A stretch of 64,000 nucleotides of DNA from Palleronia aestuarii (lineage in GTDB: Bacteria; Pseudomonadota; Alphaproteobacteria; Rhodobacterales; Rhodobacteraceae), in NCBI RefSeq assembly GCF_003253995.1, contig NZ_QKZL01000016.1:1-64000 (forward strand), written 5' to 3'. Of this stretch, positions 27,683 to 36,271 are shown in pieces. Position 1 is the stretch's first letter. Every line of letters starts with the position of its first letter. The notes beneath the pieces are model-generated. The model was not told the origin of the DNA, searched no databases, and saw nothing but the letters and a program-made list of their open reading frames with translations. The position numbers and the translations under genes were made by a program.

Positions 27683-27716
27683 TCCGTCCTCCCTGGAAAT
27701 CCTGAGTTCAGCGCAT

Positions 27717-28043
27717 CTAAAACGCGCGCACCGTGGTCTGAGACAATTTCGCGAGCACGGTGGCCGGAACGGCGCTGTAGATCTCAATGACCTGTTTGCC
27801 GAACCGGACAAGCCGCGCGGCGTGACCTGCCATGATGTCGATATGGTGAAGAAGGGCCGCAACATCGGTGACGCGTTCGATGACCAGAAACTCCGCCCGG
27901 TCCGTATCCTTGAAACATTCGCCGCGGAGCGTTCCGGGCTTGTTCGCTACGATTTCGTTGGCACCTTCGTTCGCTGCGACGAAATCCGTCCGCGCCATCG
28001 TCTGAACGATGAGCTTCGCGATAGTGTCAATCTCGGCCGTCAC
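27717..28043 (-). CDS. Small ABM-like (dimeric alpha/beta barrel) protein
   Basis: A 108-residue protein with the pattern of antibiotic-biosynthesis-monooxygenase / putative quinol monooxygenase domains: AANEGANEIVANKPGTLRGE, then AEFLVIERVTDVAALLHHID and a C-terminal VIEIYSAVPATVLAKLS. It starts with GTG at 28043, preceded by GGGGGAGGAA. It shares an operon with the SDR at 26957. Function is uncertain; it is not the RhaU-type mutarotase by sequence. Could be a mutarotase-like helper or an oxidative-stress protein. Confidence 0.55.
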   Translation of the reverse strand: MTAEIDTIAKLIVQTMARTDFVAANEGANEIVANKPGTLRGECFKDTDRAEFLVIERVTDVAALLHHIDIMAGHAARLVRFGKQVIEIYSAVPATVLAKLSQTTVRAF

Positions 28044-28110
28044 GTTTCCTCCCCCGACGTTGTCCAGCGAGCATGGCTGAGTTCTTTCAGCGAGTAAATA
28101 ATTGCGCGCG

Positions 28111-28131
28111 ACATGCTGCTTTGCAGCATGT
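28111..28131. promoter_or_regulatory. Perfect palindrome between divergent sugar operons, candidate operator
   Basis: ACATGCTGC and GCAGCATGT are 9-bp exact complements around TTT. It lies between the start of the gene at 28043 and the dehydrogenase gene at 28234, which are divergent, so it is better placed to be an operator than a terminator. A possible promoter toward the right follows: TTGACG (28173) and GAAAAT (28196) with 17 bp spacing. The LacI-type regulator at 31351 is the obvious candidate binder. Confidence 0.5.
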
Positions 28132-28233
28132 TCGTAATGCCTAATGCCCTATACAAGAGGGTTTATTCTCGATTGACGCGCTTAAAGAACGGAGCGAAAA
28201 TTCCGGTGATACGCGCCGGGGAGGGCGTCATTG

Positions 28234-29007
28234 ATGTATTTCGAAAAATTCGACTTGAAGGGCCGTAGGGCCGTTGTGACCGGCGGGGCGCAAGGGATCG
28301 GCGCGGCGTGTGCAGCGGCGCTGGCCGAAGCTGGAGCCCATGTTGTTATCGCCGATATCGACGAGGCCGGTGCAACGGTACGGGCCCAAAGCCTCCGCGA
28401 AGACGGACGCAGCGCGGAAGGTCGCCGCCTCGACGTGACGAATTCCGCGGAGATCGAAGCACTGGCCGAAAGCCTCGAGGCGGATGGACCGATCGACATC
28501 CTCGTCAACAACGCGGGCATCGTGAATACGAACATGCCCGCGGAAAAATGCGATGACGACCAATGGCGCCGTCACATGGCAGTGAACCTTGATGGGGTCT
28601 TCTACTGCGCGAGGAGCTTCGGGCAGCGGATGCTGGAACGCGGATCGGGCGTGATCGTGAACATGGGCTCGATGTCGGGGATCATCGTCAACACCCCGCA
28701 GGAGCAGTGTCACTACAACGCCTCCAAGGCGGGAGTGCATCATCTCACGAAGTCGCTTGCGGCCGAATGGGCCTCGCGCGGCGTACGCGTCAACGCCGTG
28801 GCCCCCACCGTGATCGAAACGGAACTCGTCGCCCGTTCGCTGAGGGAAGTTCCCGACATGAAGGCCCGCTGGCTCGACCTCACGCCGATGGGGCGACTCG
28901 GCCGGCCGGACGAGATCGCCTCCGTGGTCCATTTCCTCGCCTGCGACGCGTCGAGCTTGATGACGGGCGCGATCGTCTCCGCCGATGCGGGCTATACCTG
29001 CTGGTGA
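28234..29007 (+). CDS. Short-chain dehydrogenase (polyol/sugar)
   Basis: A 257-residue classical SDR. Cofactor motif TGGAQGIG, then DILVNNAGIVN, catalytic Ser in NMGSMSG, Tyr and Lys in HYNASKAG, and a C-terminal GAIVSADAGYTCW. ATG at 28234 (MYFEKFDLKG) is preferred over the TTG 3 bp upstream, with GGGGAGGG 8 bp ahead. Closest in character to sugar-alcohol dehydrogenases that produce ketoses. First gene of a coupled operon with a class II aldolase and an FGGY kinase, suggesting it makes the ketose that the kinase phosphorylates. Confidence 0.85.
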   Translation: MYFEKFDLKGRRAVVTGGAQGIGAACAAALAEAGAHVVIADIDEAGATVRAQSLREDGRSAEGRRLDVTNSAEIEALAESLEADGPIDILVNNAGIVNTNMPAEKCDDDQWRRHMAVNLDGVFYCARSFGQRMLERGSGVIVNMGSMSGIIVNTPQEQCHYNASKAGVHHLTKSLAAEWASRGVRVNAVAPTVIETELVARSLREVPDMKARWLDLTPMGRLGRPDEIASVVHFLACDASSLMTGAIVSADAGYTCW

Positions 29008-30050
29008 CGGAGTTGCCCCGCCCCCCGGGCTGCGCCGGGTTTCTGGAAATGTCCGCACGGCTCGGCACCGACCCGGCGCTCGTGCAGGCGGCAGGTGGCA
29101 ATACCTCGATCAAGTGCGGCGACAGGATGTGGGTGAAGGCGTCGGGCACGTGGCTCGCCGAGGCCGGCACCCGGGATGTCATGGTGCCCGTCCGCCTCGG
29201 GCCTCTTCGCGAGCGTATCCGGGACCGGACCCTCGTGGATGCGCATGTCGCGGAGGCGACGGAGGCCGGATCGCTCCGCGCCTCGGTGGAGACACCGTTC
29301 CATGCGCTTTTCGATCCCCCGGTGGTCGCGCATGTCCATTGCGTCTCCACCATTGCGACCGCCATCGCTGAGGATGGGCTGGATCGGCTGACGGGGCTGC
29401 TCGACGGTCTCGACTGGGCTTGGCAGGAGTACCTCAAGCCCGGCGCGCCGCTGACGCTCGCGCTTGCGGCAAGCGGCGCCGCGCAGTCACGGATAGTCGT
29501 GCTCGGAAACCACGGTCTGATCGTATCCGGCGAGACGCCCGAAGAGGTCGAGGCGACGATCCGGGATGTCCACCATCGGCTCGACGTGCCGATCCCCGCG
29601 CCCGGGCTCGATCGATCGCGCGTTTCCGGTTGGGATGAGACCGGGTATATCCCGGCGCCGGAAGGGCCGCTTCACGACCTCGCCGTTCGCCCGGACCTGA
29701 TCGAACTCGCGACGAAGGGACCGTTCGCGCCCGATTTCCTCGTCTTTTTTGGCCCGGATGTACGAATCGTCGATCCCGGTGCAACGCTACCCGCGCGATT
29801 GGCGGAGTTCACCGAAGTGCCGGCACCCTTCAACTCACTGGTGATCGTGCGCGACCACGGGGTCCTGCTGCGCCGCGACGCGCTCTCGGGTACGGCGGAA
29901 CTCGCAGGGGCGCTCTACGACGTCCTCGCCCGTTTCGCCGCGATGGGCGCGCCGCACCTGCGCTACTTCGACGATGCGGAGGCACGGGCGCTTCTCGACT
30001 GGGATGCCGAGAAGTACCGGCAGTCGCTCAATTCCGGAAACCCCGCATGA
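29004..30050 (+). CDS. Class II aldolase family protein, RhaD-aldolase-like
   Basis: A 348-residue protein of the class II aldolase/adducin family. It matches the aldolase half of RhaD-type proteins: QAAGGNTSIKCGDRMWVKAS, VETPFHALF, zinc His residues in VAHVHCVSTI and LGNHGLIVSG. It probably cleaves a ketose-1-phosphate into dihydroxyacetone phosphate plus an aldehyde. The start is GTG at 29004 overlapping the stop of the dehydrogenase (GTGA); the stop overlaps the kinase start (ATGA). Substrate not assignable; candidates are L-fuculose-, L-xylulose-, D-ribulose- or L-rhamnulose-1-phosphate. There is no fused dehydrogenase domain, unlike the RhaD at 59736. Confidence 0.78.
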   Translation: MTELPRPPGCAGFLEMSARLGTDPALVQAAGGNTSIKCGDRMWVKASGTWLAEAGTRDVMVPVRLGPLRERIRDRTLVDAHVAEATEAGSLRASVETPFHALFDPPVVAHVHCVSTIATAIAEDGLDRLTGLLDGLDWAWQEYLKPGAPLTLALAASGAAQSRIVVLGNHGLIVSGETPEEVEATIRDVHHRLDVPIPAPGLDRSRVSGWDETGYIPAPEGPLHDLAVRPDLIELATKGPFAPDFLVFFGPDVRIVDPGATLPARLAEFTEVPAPFNSLVIVRDHGVLLRRDALSGTAELAGALYDVLARFAAMGAPHLRYFDDAEARALLDWDAEKYRQSLNSGNPA

Positions 30051-31321
30051 GCCGGGATACGGCGCCGCGTCGAATGGCCATCTTCGACATCGGCAAGACG
30101 AATGCCCGCGTGGTGCTCGCCGATCTCGCGGAGCGGCGCGATCTTGCCATGGCCCAGCGGCCGAGCAAGGTTCTCGAAGGTCCGCCCTACCCCCATCTCG
30201 ACGTCGACGGACTGGCCGAGTTCCTGCTGACCACGCTCGGACAATGGCAGGCGGAGGCGCTGCTCGACGGGATCCTCGCAGTGGGGCACGGCGCGACATT
30301 CGGGTTGGTGGCGGGCGACGCCCTGGTCCTGCCGATCCTCGATTACGACCATTCCGGCCCCGAAGAGATCGCGGAGGAGTACGACCGCCAGAGGCCCCCC
30401 TTCGCGGAAACCGGATCGCCGCGGATGCCGGGAGGGCTCAATATCGGTGCGCAGCTGCAATGGCTCGAGGCACGGTTCCCGGCGGAGGTCGCGCGGGCGG
30501 ACCATGCGCTCTTCTGGCCGCAATACTGGACCTGGCGCCTGAGCGGCGCGGCGGTGACGGAGATCAGCTATGCCACAGGGCATACCGACCTCTGGTCGAT
30601 CCATAGCGGAGAGCCCGCGACGGAGCGCGCGCGCACGCTCTTCCCGCCCCTGAGCCCCGCAACGGAGATTGCCGGTCGCCTAAAACCCGATCTGGCGAAA
30701 CGCTACGGCCTGCCGGACGATCTGCCGATCCACACGGGCATCCACGATTCCTCCCTCGCCCTTGCGCCCTATGCCGCGGCGGATGAGGAGACGCCCTGCA
30801 CGGTGCTCTCGACCGGAACCTGGGTCACGGCTTTCGCGCTCGGGGCACGGGAGCTGCCGCAGGCCGAGGGCGACGGGATCATGGTCAGCCTCGACGCCCA
30901 GGCGCGGCCCGTTCCGAACATGCGCCGGATGACCGGCCGCGCCTTCGCGGAGCTGAGGGCCGGAGACGCCGACGGCCTGCCGCTGCGCTCGACGGCCGCC
31001 TGCCGCATCGACGGCGACGGGACGAGCTTCCGTCTCGTTGATCGCGAGAGCGGCATCCCTGTCGCGCTCGATCCCGGGACGGGGTCGCGGGACAACGCCT
31101 TGGGCGCCGTCATCGCACATGACGCGATGGCCGGAATGCGGGCAATCGGCGCCCGCGGTCCGGTTCATCTGAGCGGCCCGTTCGGTGGCAATGACGGCTT
31201 TGTCAGGACGCTCGAAGCGCATTGGGATGCGCCCGTGCGGGTCCTTCCCTATGAGGCGGGCTTGACCGAGCAGGTCGCGGACCTCTTTGCCTTACGGCCA
31301 CGGTCGCGGCAGATGCCCTGA
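30047..31321 (+). CDS. FGGY-family carbohydrate kinase
   Basis: A 424-residue kinase of the FGGY family. The phosphate-1 motif is RMAIFDIGKTNARVVL, a second nucleotide motif is in STGTWVTAFAL, and the adenosine region is HLSGPFGGNDGF. It resembles rhamnulokinase/fuculokinase-type proteins that phosphorylate ketoses at C1, consistent with the aldolase encoded directly upstream. At 424 residues it is on the short side for FGGY kinases (450-500). The ATG overlaps the aldolase stop. 29 bp precede the LacI regulator gene. Confidence 0.82.
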   Translation: MSRDTAPRRMAIFDIGKTNARVVLADLAERRDLAMAQRPSKVLEGPPYPHLDVDGLAEFLLTTLGQWQAEALLDGILAVGHGATFGLVAGDALVLPILDYDHSGPEEIAEEYDRQRPPFAETGSPRMPGGLNIGAQLQWLEARFPAEVARADHALFWPQYWTWRLSGAAVTEISYATGHTDLWSIHSGEPATERARTLFPPLSPATEIAGRLKPDLAKRYGLPDDLPIHTGIHDSSLALAPYAAADEETPCTVLSTGTWVTAFALGARELPQAEGDGIMVSLDAQARPVPNMRRMTGRAFAELRAGDADGLPLRSTAACRIDGDGTSFRLVDRESGIPVALDPGTGSRDNALGAVIAHDAMAGMRAIGARGPVHLSGPFGGNDGFVRTLEAHWDAPVRVLPYEAGLTEQVADLFALRPRSRQMP

Positions 31322-31350
31322 CGATCCGGCCACGCCAGGGAGTACGCCGC

Positions 31351-32385
31351 GTGACCCGCAAGAAGATAGACACGATGCAGGATCTAGCCGGCGAGATCCG
31401 CGTCTCCCGCCCGACGCTCTCTCGGTATTTTCAGGATCCCGGCACCGTCTCCCCGCGCATGCGCGAGAAGATCGAGCGGGGCCTCTCCGCCGTCGACTAC
31501 GTCCCGAACTTCTTCGCGGTGCAACTTGCCCGGAGAGGCGAAGGTCTGGTGGGTATCGTCATTCCCTCGCTCACGGATGTCTTCCAGGCCTCGATGTTCG
31601 AGGCCGCGGAACGGGCGCTCGCGGAGCGGGGACATCGGCTGATCCTGCAAAGTTCCGGCAATGACGTCGCGGGAGAGGATCGGGCCATCGACACGCTCCG
31701 TTCGATGAACGTGAACGGCATCCTGCTCGCCCCCGTCGCGGCACCGAACCGCCTGCCGCGGCTCCGGGAGATCGTCCGCTCCGTACCGGTCGTGCTCATC
31801 GATTCGGGCGTCGAGGGGGCGGAGGGGTATCTCGACGATGTGGGCATCGACAATCGTCAGGGGATCGAGTTGATCCTCGACTATCTCATCCGGGAGGGGC
31901 GAAATCCCGTCTATCTCACCATGCCCTGCGTCAATCGCAACGCGACGGAGCGGCGCGCGGCCTATGAGGCGGTCATGCTCGAGAACGAGCTCGAGCCGCG
32001 CTTCGTCGAGAGCGGCCCCCCCGTCGGGTGGAACTTCGAGGAATACGGCTACCGCACGATGGCGCGGTGTTTCGCCGAGGGGCGCCACGTCGCGGATACG
32101 CTGATCTGCGCCTCCGACCGGATCGCCACAGGTGCGATGAAGGCGGCGCATCAGTTCAAGCTCTTCCAGCCGGGTACACGGCGGTTCGGGATCGCGGGGC
32201 ACGACAACGACCTGCTCGCGCGCTTCCTGCATCCGGGCCTGACCACGGTGGAGCAGGACCTCGGGCGCATTGCCGAGACCGCCGTGGAAATTCTGCTCGC
32301 GCGCGTGAAGGATCCCGCGGGCGCGAGCGTGCCGATCCGGTCGCGGCGGATACCAGGTCGATTGATCGTCAGGGAATCGGCCTGA
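31351..32385 (+). CDS. LacI-family transcriptional regulator
   Basis: A 344-residue repressor. The helix-turn-helix is MQDLAGEIRVSRPTLSRYFQ, followed by RMREKIERGL and a hinge-like YVPNFFAVQLARRG. The periplasmic-binding-protein-like sensor domain begins LVGIVIPSLTDVFQASMFEA and includes ILLAPVAAPNRLPRLREIV. GTG at 31351 has CAGGGAG 8 nt ahead. Located inside the operon it probably controls; the palindrome at 28111 is a candidate binding site. The ligand is probably the sugar or polyol handled by the neighbouring enzymes. Confidence 0.88.
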   Translation: MTRKKIDTMQDLAGEIRVSRPTLSRYFQDPGTVSPRMREKIERGLSAVDYVPNFFAVQLARRGEGLVGIVIPSLTDVFQASMFEAAERALAERGHRLILQSSGNDVAGEDRAIDTLRSMNVNGILLAPVAAPNRLPRLREIVRSVPVVLIDSGVEGAEGYLDDVGIDNRQGIELILDYLIREGRNPVYLTMPCVNRNATERRAAYEAVMLENELEPRFVESGPPVGWNFEEYGYRTMARCFAEGRHVADTLICASDRIATGAMKAAHQFKLFQPGTRRFGIAGHDNDLLARFLHPGLTTVEQDLGRIAETAVEILLARVKDPAGASVPIRSRRIPGRLIVRESA

Positions 32386-32407
32386 CGCAAATGAGGGGAG
32401 GATGACC

Positions 32408-33133
32408 ATGACGAATTACGACGGACCGATCCTGGTGACGGGGGCAAGCGGCGGGATCGGCGGCGCGACCGTACGCCAGCTTCGCGCGGAGGGCGCCGAT
32501 GTCATCGCCGCGGGACGGAACGCGGAGGCCCTCGACCGTCTCGCCGCGGAAACCGGTGCACGGAGCCTGGTCTTCGATCTGACCTCCGAGGCGTCGGTCG
32601 AGGAGGCGCTCGGCGATCTCGATCTCTGGGGCGTCGTGAATTGCGGCGGGTTCGGTGGCGAGATCGCGACGCCGATGGAGACCGATATCGCCGTCTTCGA
32701 TCAGGCCATCGCGACGAACACGCGCGGCGCGCTCCTCGTCACGAAATACGCATCGCGATCGATGATCCGACTGGGACGCGGCGGCGCCATCGTGAATGTG
32801 TCGAGCCAGGCCTCGCTCGTCGCGCTGCATGGACATGTCTCCTACGCGGCGTCGAAGGGCGCGCTCGACAGCATCACGCGGGTCTCGGCGCTGGAGCTCG
32901 GCCCCCACGGGATCCGGGTCAACGGCGTCCATCCGACCGTGGTGATGACGGAGATGTCGGCCTTCTACTGGGGGCTGGAGGAGATCGGCGGACCCGCACT
33001 CGCCCGGATGCCGCTCGGCCGCTGGGCGACGGAGGCGGAAATCGCCGCGCCGATCGTGTTCCTGCTCTCGCCCGGCGCCGCGATGATCACGGCCGTGAGC
33101 CTGCCCATCGACGGGGGCTACACCGCCGTCTGA
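32408..33133 (+). CDS. Short-chain dehydrogenase, L-xylulose-reductase/DCXR-like
   Basis: A 241-residue SDR with TGASGGIGGATV and an unusual GVVNCGGFGG in place of the usual NNAG; catalytic Tyr/Lys in SYAASKGALD, and C-terminal SLPIDGGYTAV. Overall character recalls dicarbonyl/L-xylulose reductases. Two in-frame ATGs exist at 32402 and 32408; the second is chosen because GAGGGGAGG ends 6 bp before it. Its 3' end overlaps that of the convergent PfkB kinase by 16 bp. It probably interconverts a ketose and a polyol. Confidence 0.8.
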   Translation: MTNYDGPILVTGASGGIGGATVRQLRAEGADVIAAGRNAEALDRLAAETGARSLVFDLTSEASVEEALGDLDLWGVVNCGGFGGEIATPMETDIAVFDQAIATNTRGALLVTKYASRSMIRLGRGGAIVNVSSQASLVALHGHVSYAASKGALDSITRVSALELGPHGIRVNGVHPTVVMTEMSAFYWGLEEIGGPALARMPLGRWATEAEIAAPIVFLLSPGAAMITAVSLPIDGGYTAV

Positions 33134-34116
33134 TCCGCGAGCAGGCCGCGCAGCGTCTCGAGACCGTCCGTCGCCGTCCGGCCCCCGAGACAGGCGGCGG
33201 CGGCACGGAAGGCAAGTGCGATCGCGCGCTCGGCGTCCCATTCTTCGTGGAACCCGTGGAGGATGCCCGCGGCAAAGGCGTCGCCCGCGCCTACCGGGCT
33301 CACGATCCGCTCCGCCGGCACCGTTTCGGGGCGAAAGACCCGCGCGCCGCTTGCGCCCTGCCAGATCGTGACCTCCGCGGAATGGAGGATGACGGAATGG
33401 CGCACGCCGCAATCGATGAGCGCCTTTGCCGCGCTGGCCATCGCCGTCTCGTCCCCCGGGCCGGAGATATCGATCCCGGTACTGCGCGCCGCTTCCACCT
33501 CGTTGAGAAACAGCACGTCGACATCCGGCAGGGTCGCTTCCACGCGGTCGCGATATTCCTGCGCCTGGCTCGAGACCAGATCGAGGCAGGCCAGCATTCC
33601 CGCCTCCCGGGCGCGGGAAAGAAGCTGCGCCGCCCCCGTCCGACCATCCGCACCGATCCGGTCGAGCCGCGCGAGGAGGTTGAGATAGCCGAGGTAGAAG
33701 ACCTTCGCCCCGCCAGCCGCGAGATCCTCCACGTCGATCATCTCCTGCTCCAGTAGGTCGTTCGCGCCGGGATGGTAGAAGAAGGTCCGGCTGTCGCCCG
33801 GTACGTTCATCACATGGGTATGGGCCGTCGCGGCCTGCGACGTGCGCGCGATGCGCCCCGTGGACAGGCCCGCCCGATGGCAAAGCTGCAGCACCTCCTC
33901 CCCCATCGCGTCTTCACCGATCAGGCCCACCGGGATCACGGGATAGGGCGCGCCGAGCGTTGCCAGATCGACCGCCACGTTGGCGGGCCCGCCTCCTACT
34001 CCGGCCGTCTGATCGCGGATATGGACGAGGTCCGATTTCTCCGGCCAGCGTTCGACGTCGTGGACCACGTCGAGGATCCATGTCCCCGCGCAGACGATGC
34101 CTTTTCGTCCGGTCAA
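33118..34116 (-). CDS. PfkB-family carbohydrate kinase
   Basis: A 332-residue ribokinase-like kinase. N-terminal GVGGGPANVAVDLATLGAP and the C-terminal anion-hole motif SPVGAGDAFAAGILHG with catalytic Asp are clear. It starts with TTG at 34116, overlapping the isomerase stop (TTGA); GAGGGG lies upstream. Coupled to the D-lyxose/mannose-isomerase-like gene, which suggests the ketose product (D-xylulose or D-fructose) is its substrate; that is inference. PfkB members also include tagatose, deoxygluconate and nucleoside kinases. Confidence 0.83.
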   Translation of the reverse strand: MTGRKGIVCAGTWILDVVHDVERWPEKSDLVHIRDQTAGVGGGPANVAVDLATLGAPYPVIPVGLIGEDAMGEEVLQLCHRAGLSTGRIARTSQAATAHTHVMNVPGDSRTFFYHPGANDLLEQEMIDVEDLAAGGAKVFYLGYLNLLARLDRIGADGRTGAAQLLSRAREAGMLACLDLVSSQAQEYRDRVEATLPDVDVLFLNEVEAARSTGIDISGPGDETAMASAAKALIDCGVRHSVILHSAEVTIWQGASGARVFRPETVPAERIVSPVGAGDAFAAGILHGFHEEWDAERAIALAFRAAAACLGGRTATDGLETLRGLLADQTAV

Positions 34117-34772
34117 GCCGACCCCTCGTTCCAGAGAAGTCTCCAGGGTGCCTCATCCTCCTCGATCTCCGAGAACCGGCCGACACCCTCAAGGAAGAAA
34201 TTGTCCGTCCGGTCGTCGTTCCTCTGGCTGACCTCCGCCACGAATACGGGCGCGCCCTCGCCCCAGAAGCGGTGCTGGAGGCCGCGCGGGATGGTGATGC
34301 TCTGGCCCGGCTCGAGCCGGTGGACCTGGAAGGCCGGGACCCGCGCGCCGTCGATCATCGCATGATCGAAGAGCGGGCCTTCATCCGGCTCCACACTTCC
34401 CTCGTCGGTGAATTCGACGCAAAGCGTGCCGCCGCCGCGAACGATGATGTCCTCGAGCTTGTGCTTGTGGGCATGGTAGGGCGTCTCCTGATCCACGCCG
34501 ACCATCAGGAGCTTCTCCGCATAGGGACGCTCCTCCGGGCCGTCGAGGCCGTTGCGGATGCAGAAGAGCGCCAGACCGCGCGCCGCGAAATCCCCATGCC
34601 CGAAATCCGTTACGTCCCAGCCGATCTGGCGCTCCGCGAGCCAGCGGCTGCGCTCGGGCGAGGCTGCGTGGTCCTCGGCCGTCCACGCGGCGAAGTCGGG
34701 CATCGCGAAACCGTGGCGCGCGATCAGCGCATCGAAGTCCCTGATTGCCGCATTGATCTCGGATCTCTTCAT
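34113..34772 (-). CDS. D-lyxose ketol-isomerase-like cupin protein
   Basis: A 219-residue cupin resembling D-lyxose isomerases (YdaE / E. coli O157 type), which convert D-lyxose to D-xylulose and often D-mannose to D-fructose. The metal-binding cupin motif is TPYHAHKHKLEDIIV (H100, H102, E107), with a second His in RGLQHRFWGE. The N-terminal KRSEINAAI is typical. ATG at 34772 (MKRSEIN) follows GGAGGAC; an upstream extension of 81 residues is rejected for lack of a signal. Translationally coupled to the PfkB kinase. Confidence 0.75.
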   Translation of the reverse strand: MKRSEINAAIRDFDALIARHGFAMPDFAAWTAEDHAASPERSRWLAERQIGWDVTDFGHGDFAARGLALFCIRNGLDGPEERPYAEKLLMVGVDQETPYHAHKHKLEDIIVRGGGTLCVEFTDEGSVEPDEGPLFDHAMIDGARVPAFQVHRLEPGQSITIPRGLQHRFWGEGAPVFVAEVSQRNDDRTDNFFLEGVGRFSEIEEDEAPWRLLWNEGSA

Positions 34773-35184
34773 GTCTCGTCCTCCAAATCGACGATCGCGC
34801 TTCGCCTTCACGCCCCGGAACGGCGGTGACGAACGCGTGGATATATCGGCAGTCTCCGCCGGCTTCGTGCCGTGATACCGGATCACGGCGCCGCGGCAAT
34901 GACCCTCGTCAGTATCCGCGCAAAGCGGTCGGATCGCCCTGATGGTGCCGCCGGCGACGATGCGAATGGTCTCTTCGACCCATGAACTGACGGCTCTTTC
35001 GACGCGCCGCCGCATTCTGTGTCACAGATGGAGCCGAGCCGAGCGTGTCACGAACAAACGCACTCTCCGCATTTCGTCGCCCGAGACCCTTCGTTAGGGT
35101 CTCGACGCCTTTCTGAGGCTAACGCTCGGCCTTACTGAACGAGCATCAAGTCCCTGCCGCGCCCAAGGCATACCGCCGTTCGCT
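34773..35184. other. Intergenic region between isomerase gene and polyol-transporter operon
   Basis: About 410 bp that hold the promoter for the minus-strand isomerase-kinase pair and the 3' region of the polyol operon. A perfect stem-loop is at 35082-35104. Open frames crossing this region have no start signals and are judged spurious. A short AT-richer stretch near 35030-35080 is the only compositional change I see. Confidence 0.4.
35082..35104 (-). terminator. Hairpin downstream of the polyol ABC operon
   Basis: CGAGACCC and GGGTCTCG make a perfect 8-bp stem with a 7-nt loop (TTCGTTA), about 80 bp past the stop of the last gene of the minus-strand polyol operon. No U-run follows, so termination may be weak or Rho-assisted. 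Confidence 0.5.
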
Positions 35185-36246
35185 TCAGATAATCCTCTGT
35201 TCCGTCTCGCGATCGAAAAGATGCACCCGGGCCGGATCGATGATGAAACCGACCTCGTCGCCGGGACGGGCGCTGATGCGGTCCTTCACCACTGCATCGA
35301 TCAGGTCGTCGCCCGACCGCGCGAAGACCTGCGTCTCGGATCCCGTCGGCTCCGTCACGACCACCTTCATGCGTATCCCGCTGTCGCCGATGCCGATATG
35401 TTCGGGTCTGATCCCGTAGCTCACGGCTTGACCGTCCGACGCGGAGGTTTCGGGCAGCGGGAGGTGCAGCCCCTCGTCGGAGACGAAATGCTTGCCGCCC
35501 TGGTCCCGAATATGGCCATGGATGAAGTTCATAGACGGCGAGCCGATGAAGCCGCCCACGAAGACGTTCTGCGGATTGTCGTAGAGATCGAGCGGCGTGC
35601 CGATCTGCTCGACACGGCCGTCGCGCATCACCACGATCTTGTCGGCCATCGTCATCGCCTCGATCTGGTCGTGCGTGACGTAGACGATGGTGGTGTTGAG
35701 GCGCTGGTGCAGTTCCTTGATCTCGACCCGCATCGTCACGCGAAGCTTCGCATCGAGGTTCGACAAAGGCTCGTCGAAGAGGAAGACCTTGGGTTCCCGC
35801 ACGATCGCGCGTCCCATCGCGACCCGCTGCCGCTGTCCCCCCGAAAGCGCCCGCGGATAGCGATCGAGATATTTCGTCAGATCGAGGATATCTGCCGCGC
35901 GGCCGACCTTGTCGTCGATCTCCTGCTTCGGGCGCTTGGCCATCTTCAGCGGAAAGCCGATATTGTCGCCCACGGTCTTGTGCGGGTAGAGCGCGTAGGA
36001 CTGGAACACCATGGCGATGTCACGTCCCTTCGGCGGCACGTCGTTGACCACGCGGCCGCCGATCTCGATCGTCCCGTCCGAGATCGCTTCGAGCCCCGCG
36101 ATCATGCGCAGGAGCGTGGACTTACCGCAGCCCGACGGGCCGACGAGTACCACGAATTCGCCATCGGCGATGTCGACGTTGACGCCGTGCATCACCTGAA
36201 GCGATCCATAGCGCTTCACCACGTCCTTGATGGATACGTCCGCCAC
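35185..36246 (-). CDS. Carbohydrate ABC transporter ATPase (UgpC/MalK type)
   Basis: A 353-residue ATPase for a CUT1 importer. Walker [12 protein letters not shown]-loop [20 protein letters not shown], signature [15 protein letters not shown], Walker [13 protein letters not shown], switch [14 protein letters not shown], then a C-terminal OB-fold/TOBE region (GIRPEHIG). GTG at 36246 has GGGAGGG ahead. It is the last gene of the polyol operon, separated from the SBP and permease genes by the small membrane protein and the dehydrogenase genes. Confidence 0.92.
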   Translation of the reverse strand: MADVSIKDVVKRYGSLQVMHGVNVDIADGEFVVLVGPSGCGKSTLLRMIAGLEAISDGTIEIGGRVVNDVPPKGRDIAMVFQSYALYPHKTVGDNIGFPLKMAKRPKQEIDDKVGRAADILDLTKYLDRYPRALSGGQRQRVAMGRAIVREPKVFLFDEPLSNLDAKLRVTMRVEIKELHQRLNTTIVYVTHDQIEAMTMADKIVVMRDGRVEQIGTPLDLYDNPQNVFVGGFIGSPSMNFIHGHIRDQGGKHFVSDEGLHLPLPETSASDGQAVSYGIRPEHIGIGDSGIRMKVVVTEPTGSETQVFARSGDDLIDAVVKDRISARPGDEVGFIIDPARVHLFDRETEQRII

Positions 36247-36271
36247 GGATGCGGCCCTCCCTTTCTTCAGC

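Noticed and set aside
29004-30050. Reading the class II aldolase as L-ribulose-5-phosphate 4-epimerase (AraD)
   Set aside because: The length and segments such as QAAGGNTSIKCGDRMWVKAS match RhaD-type aldolases, while AraD is about 230 residues.
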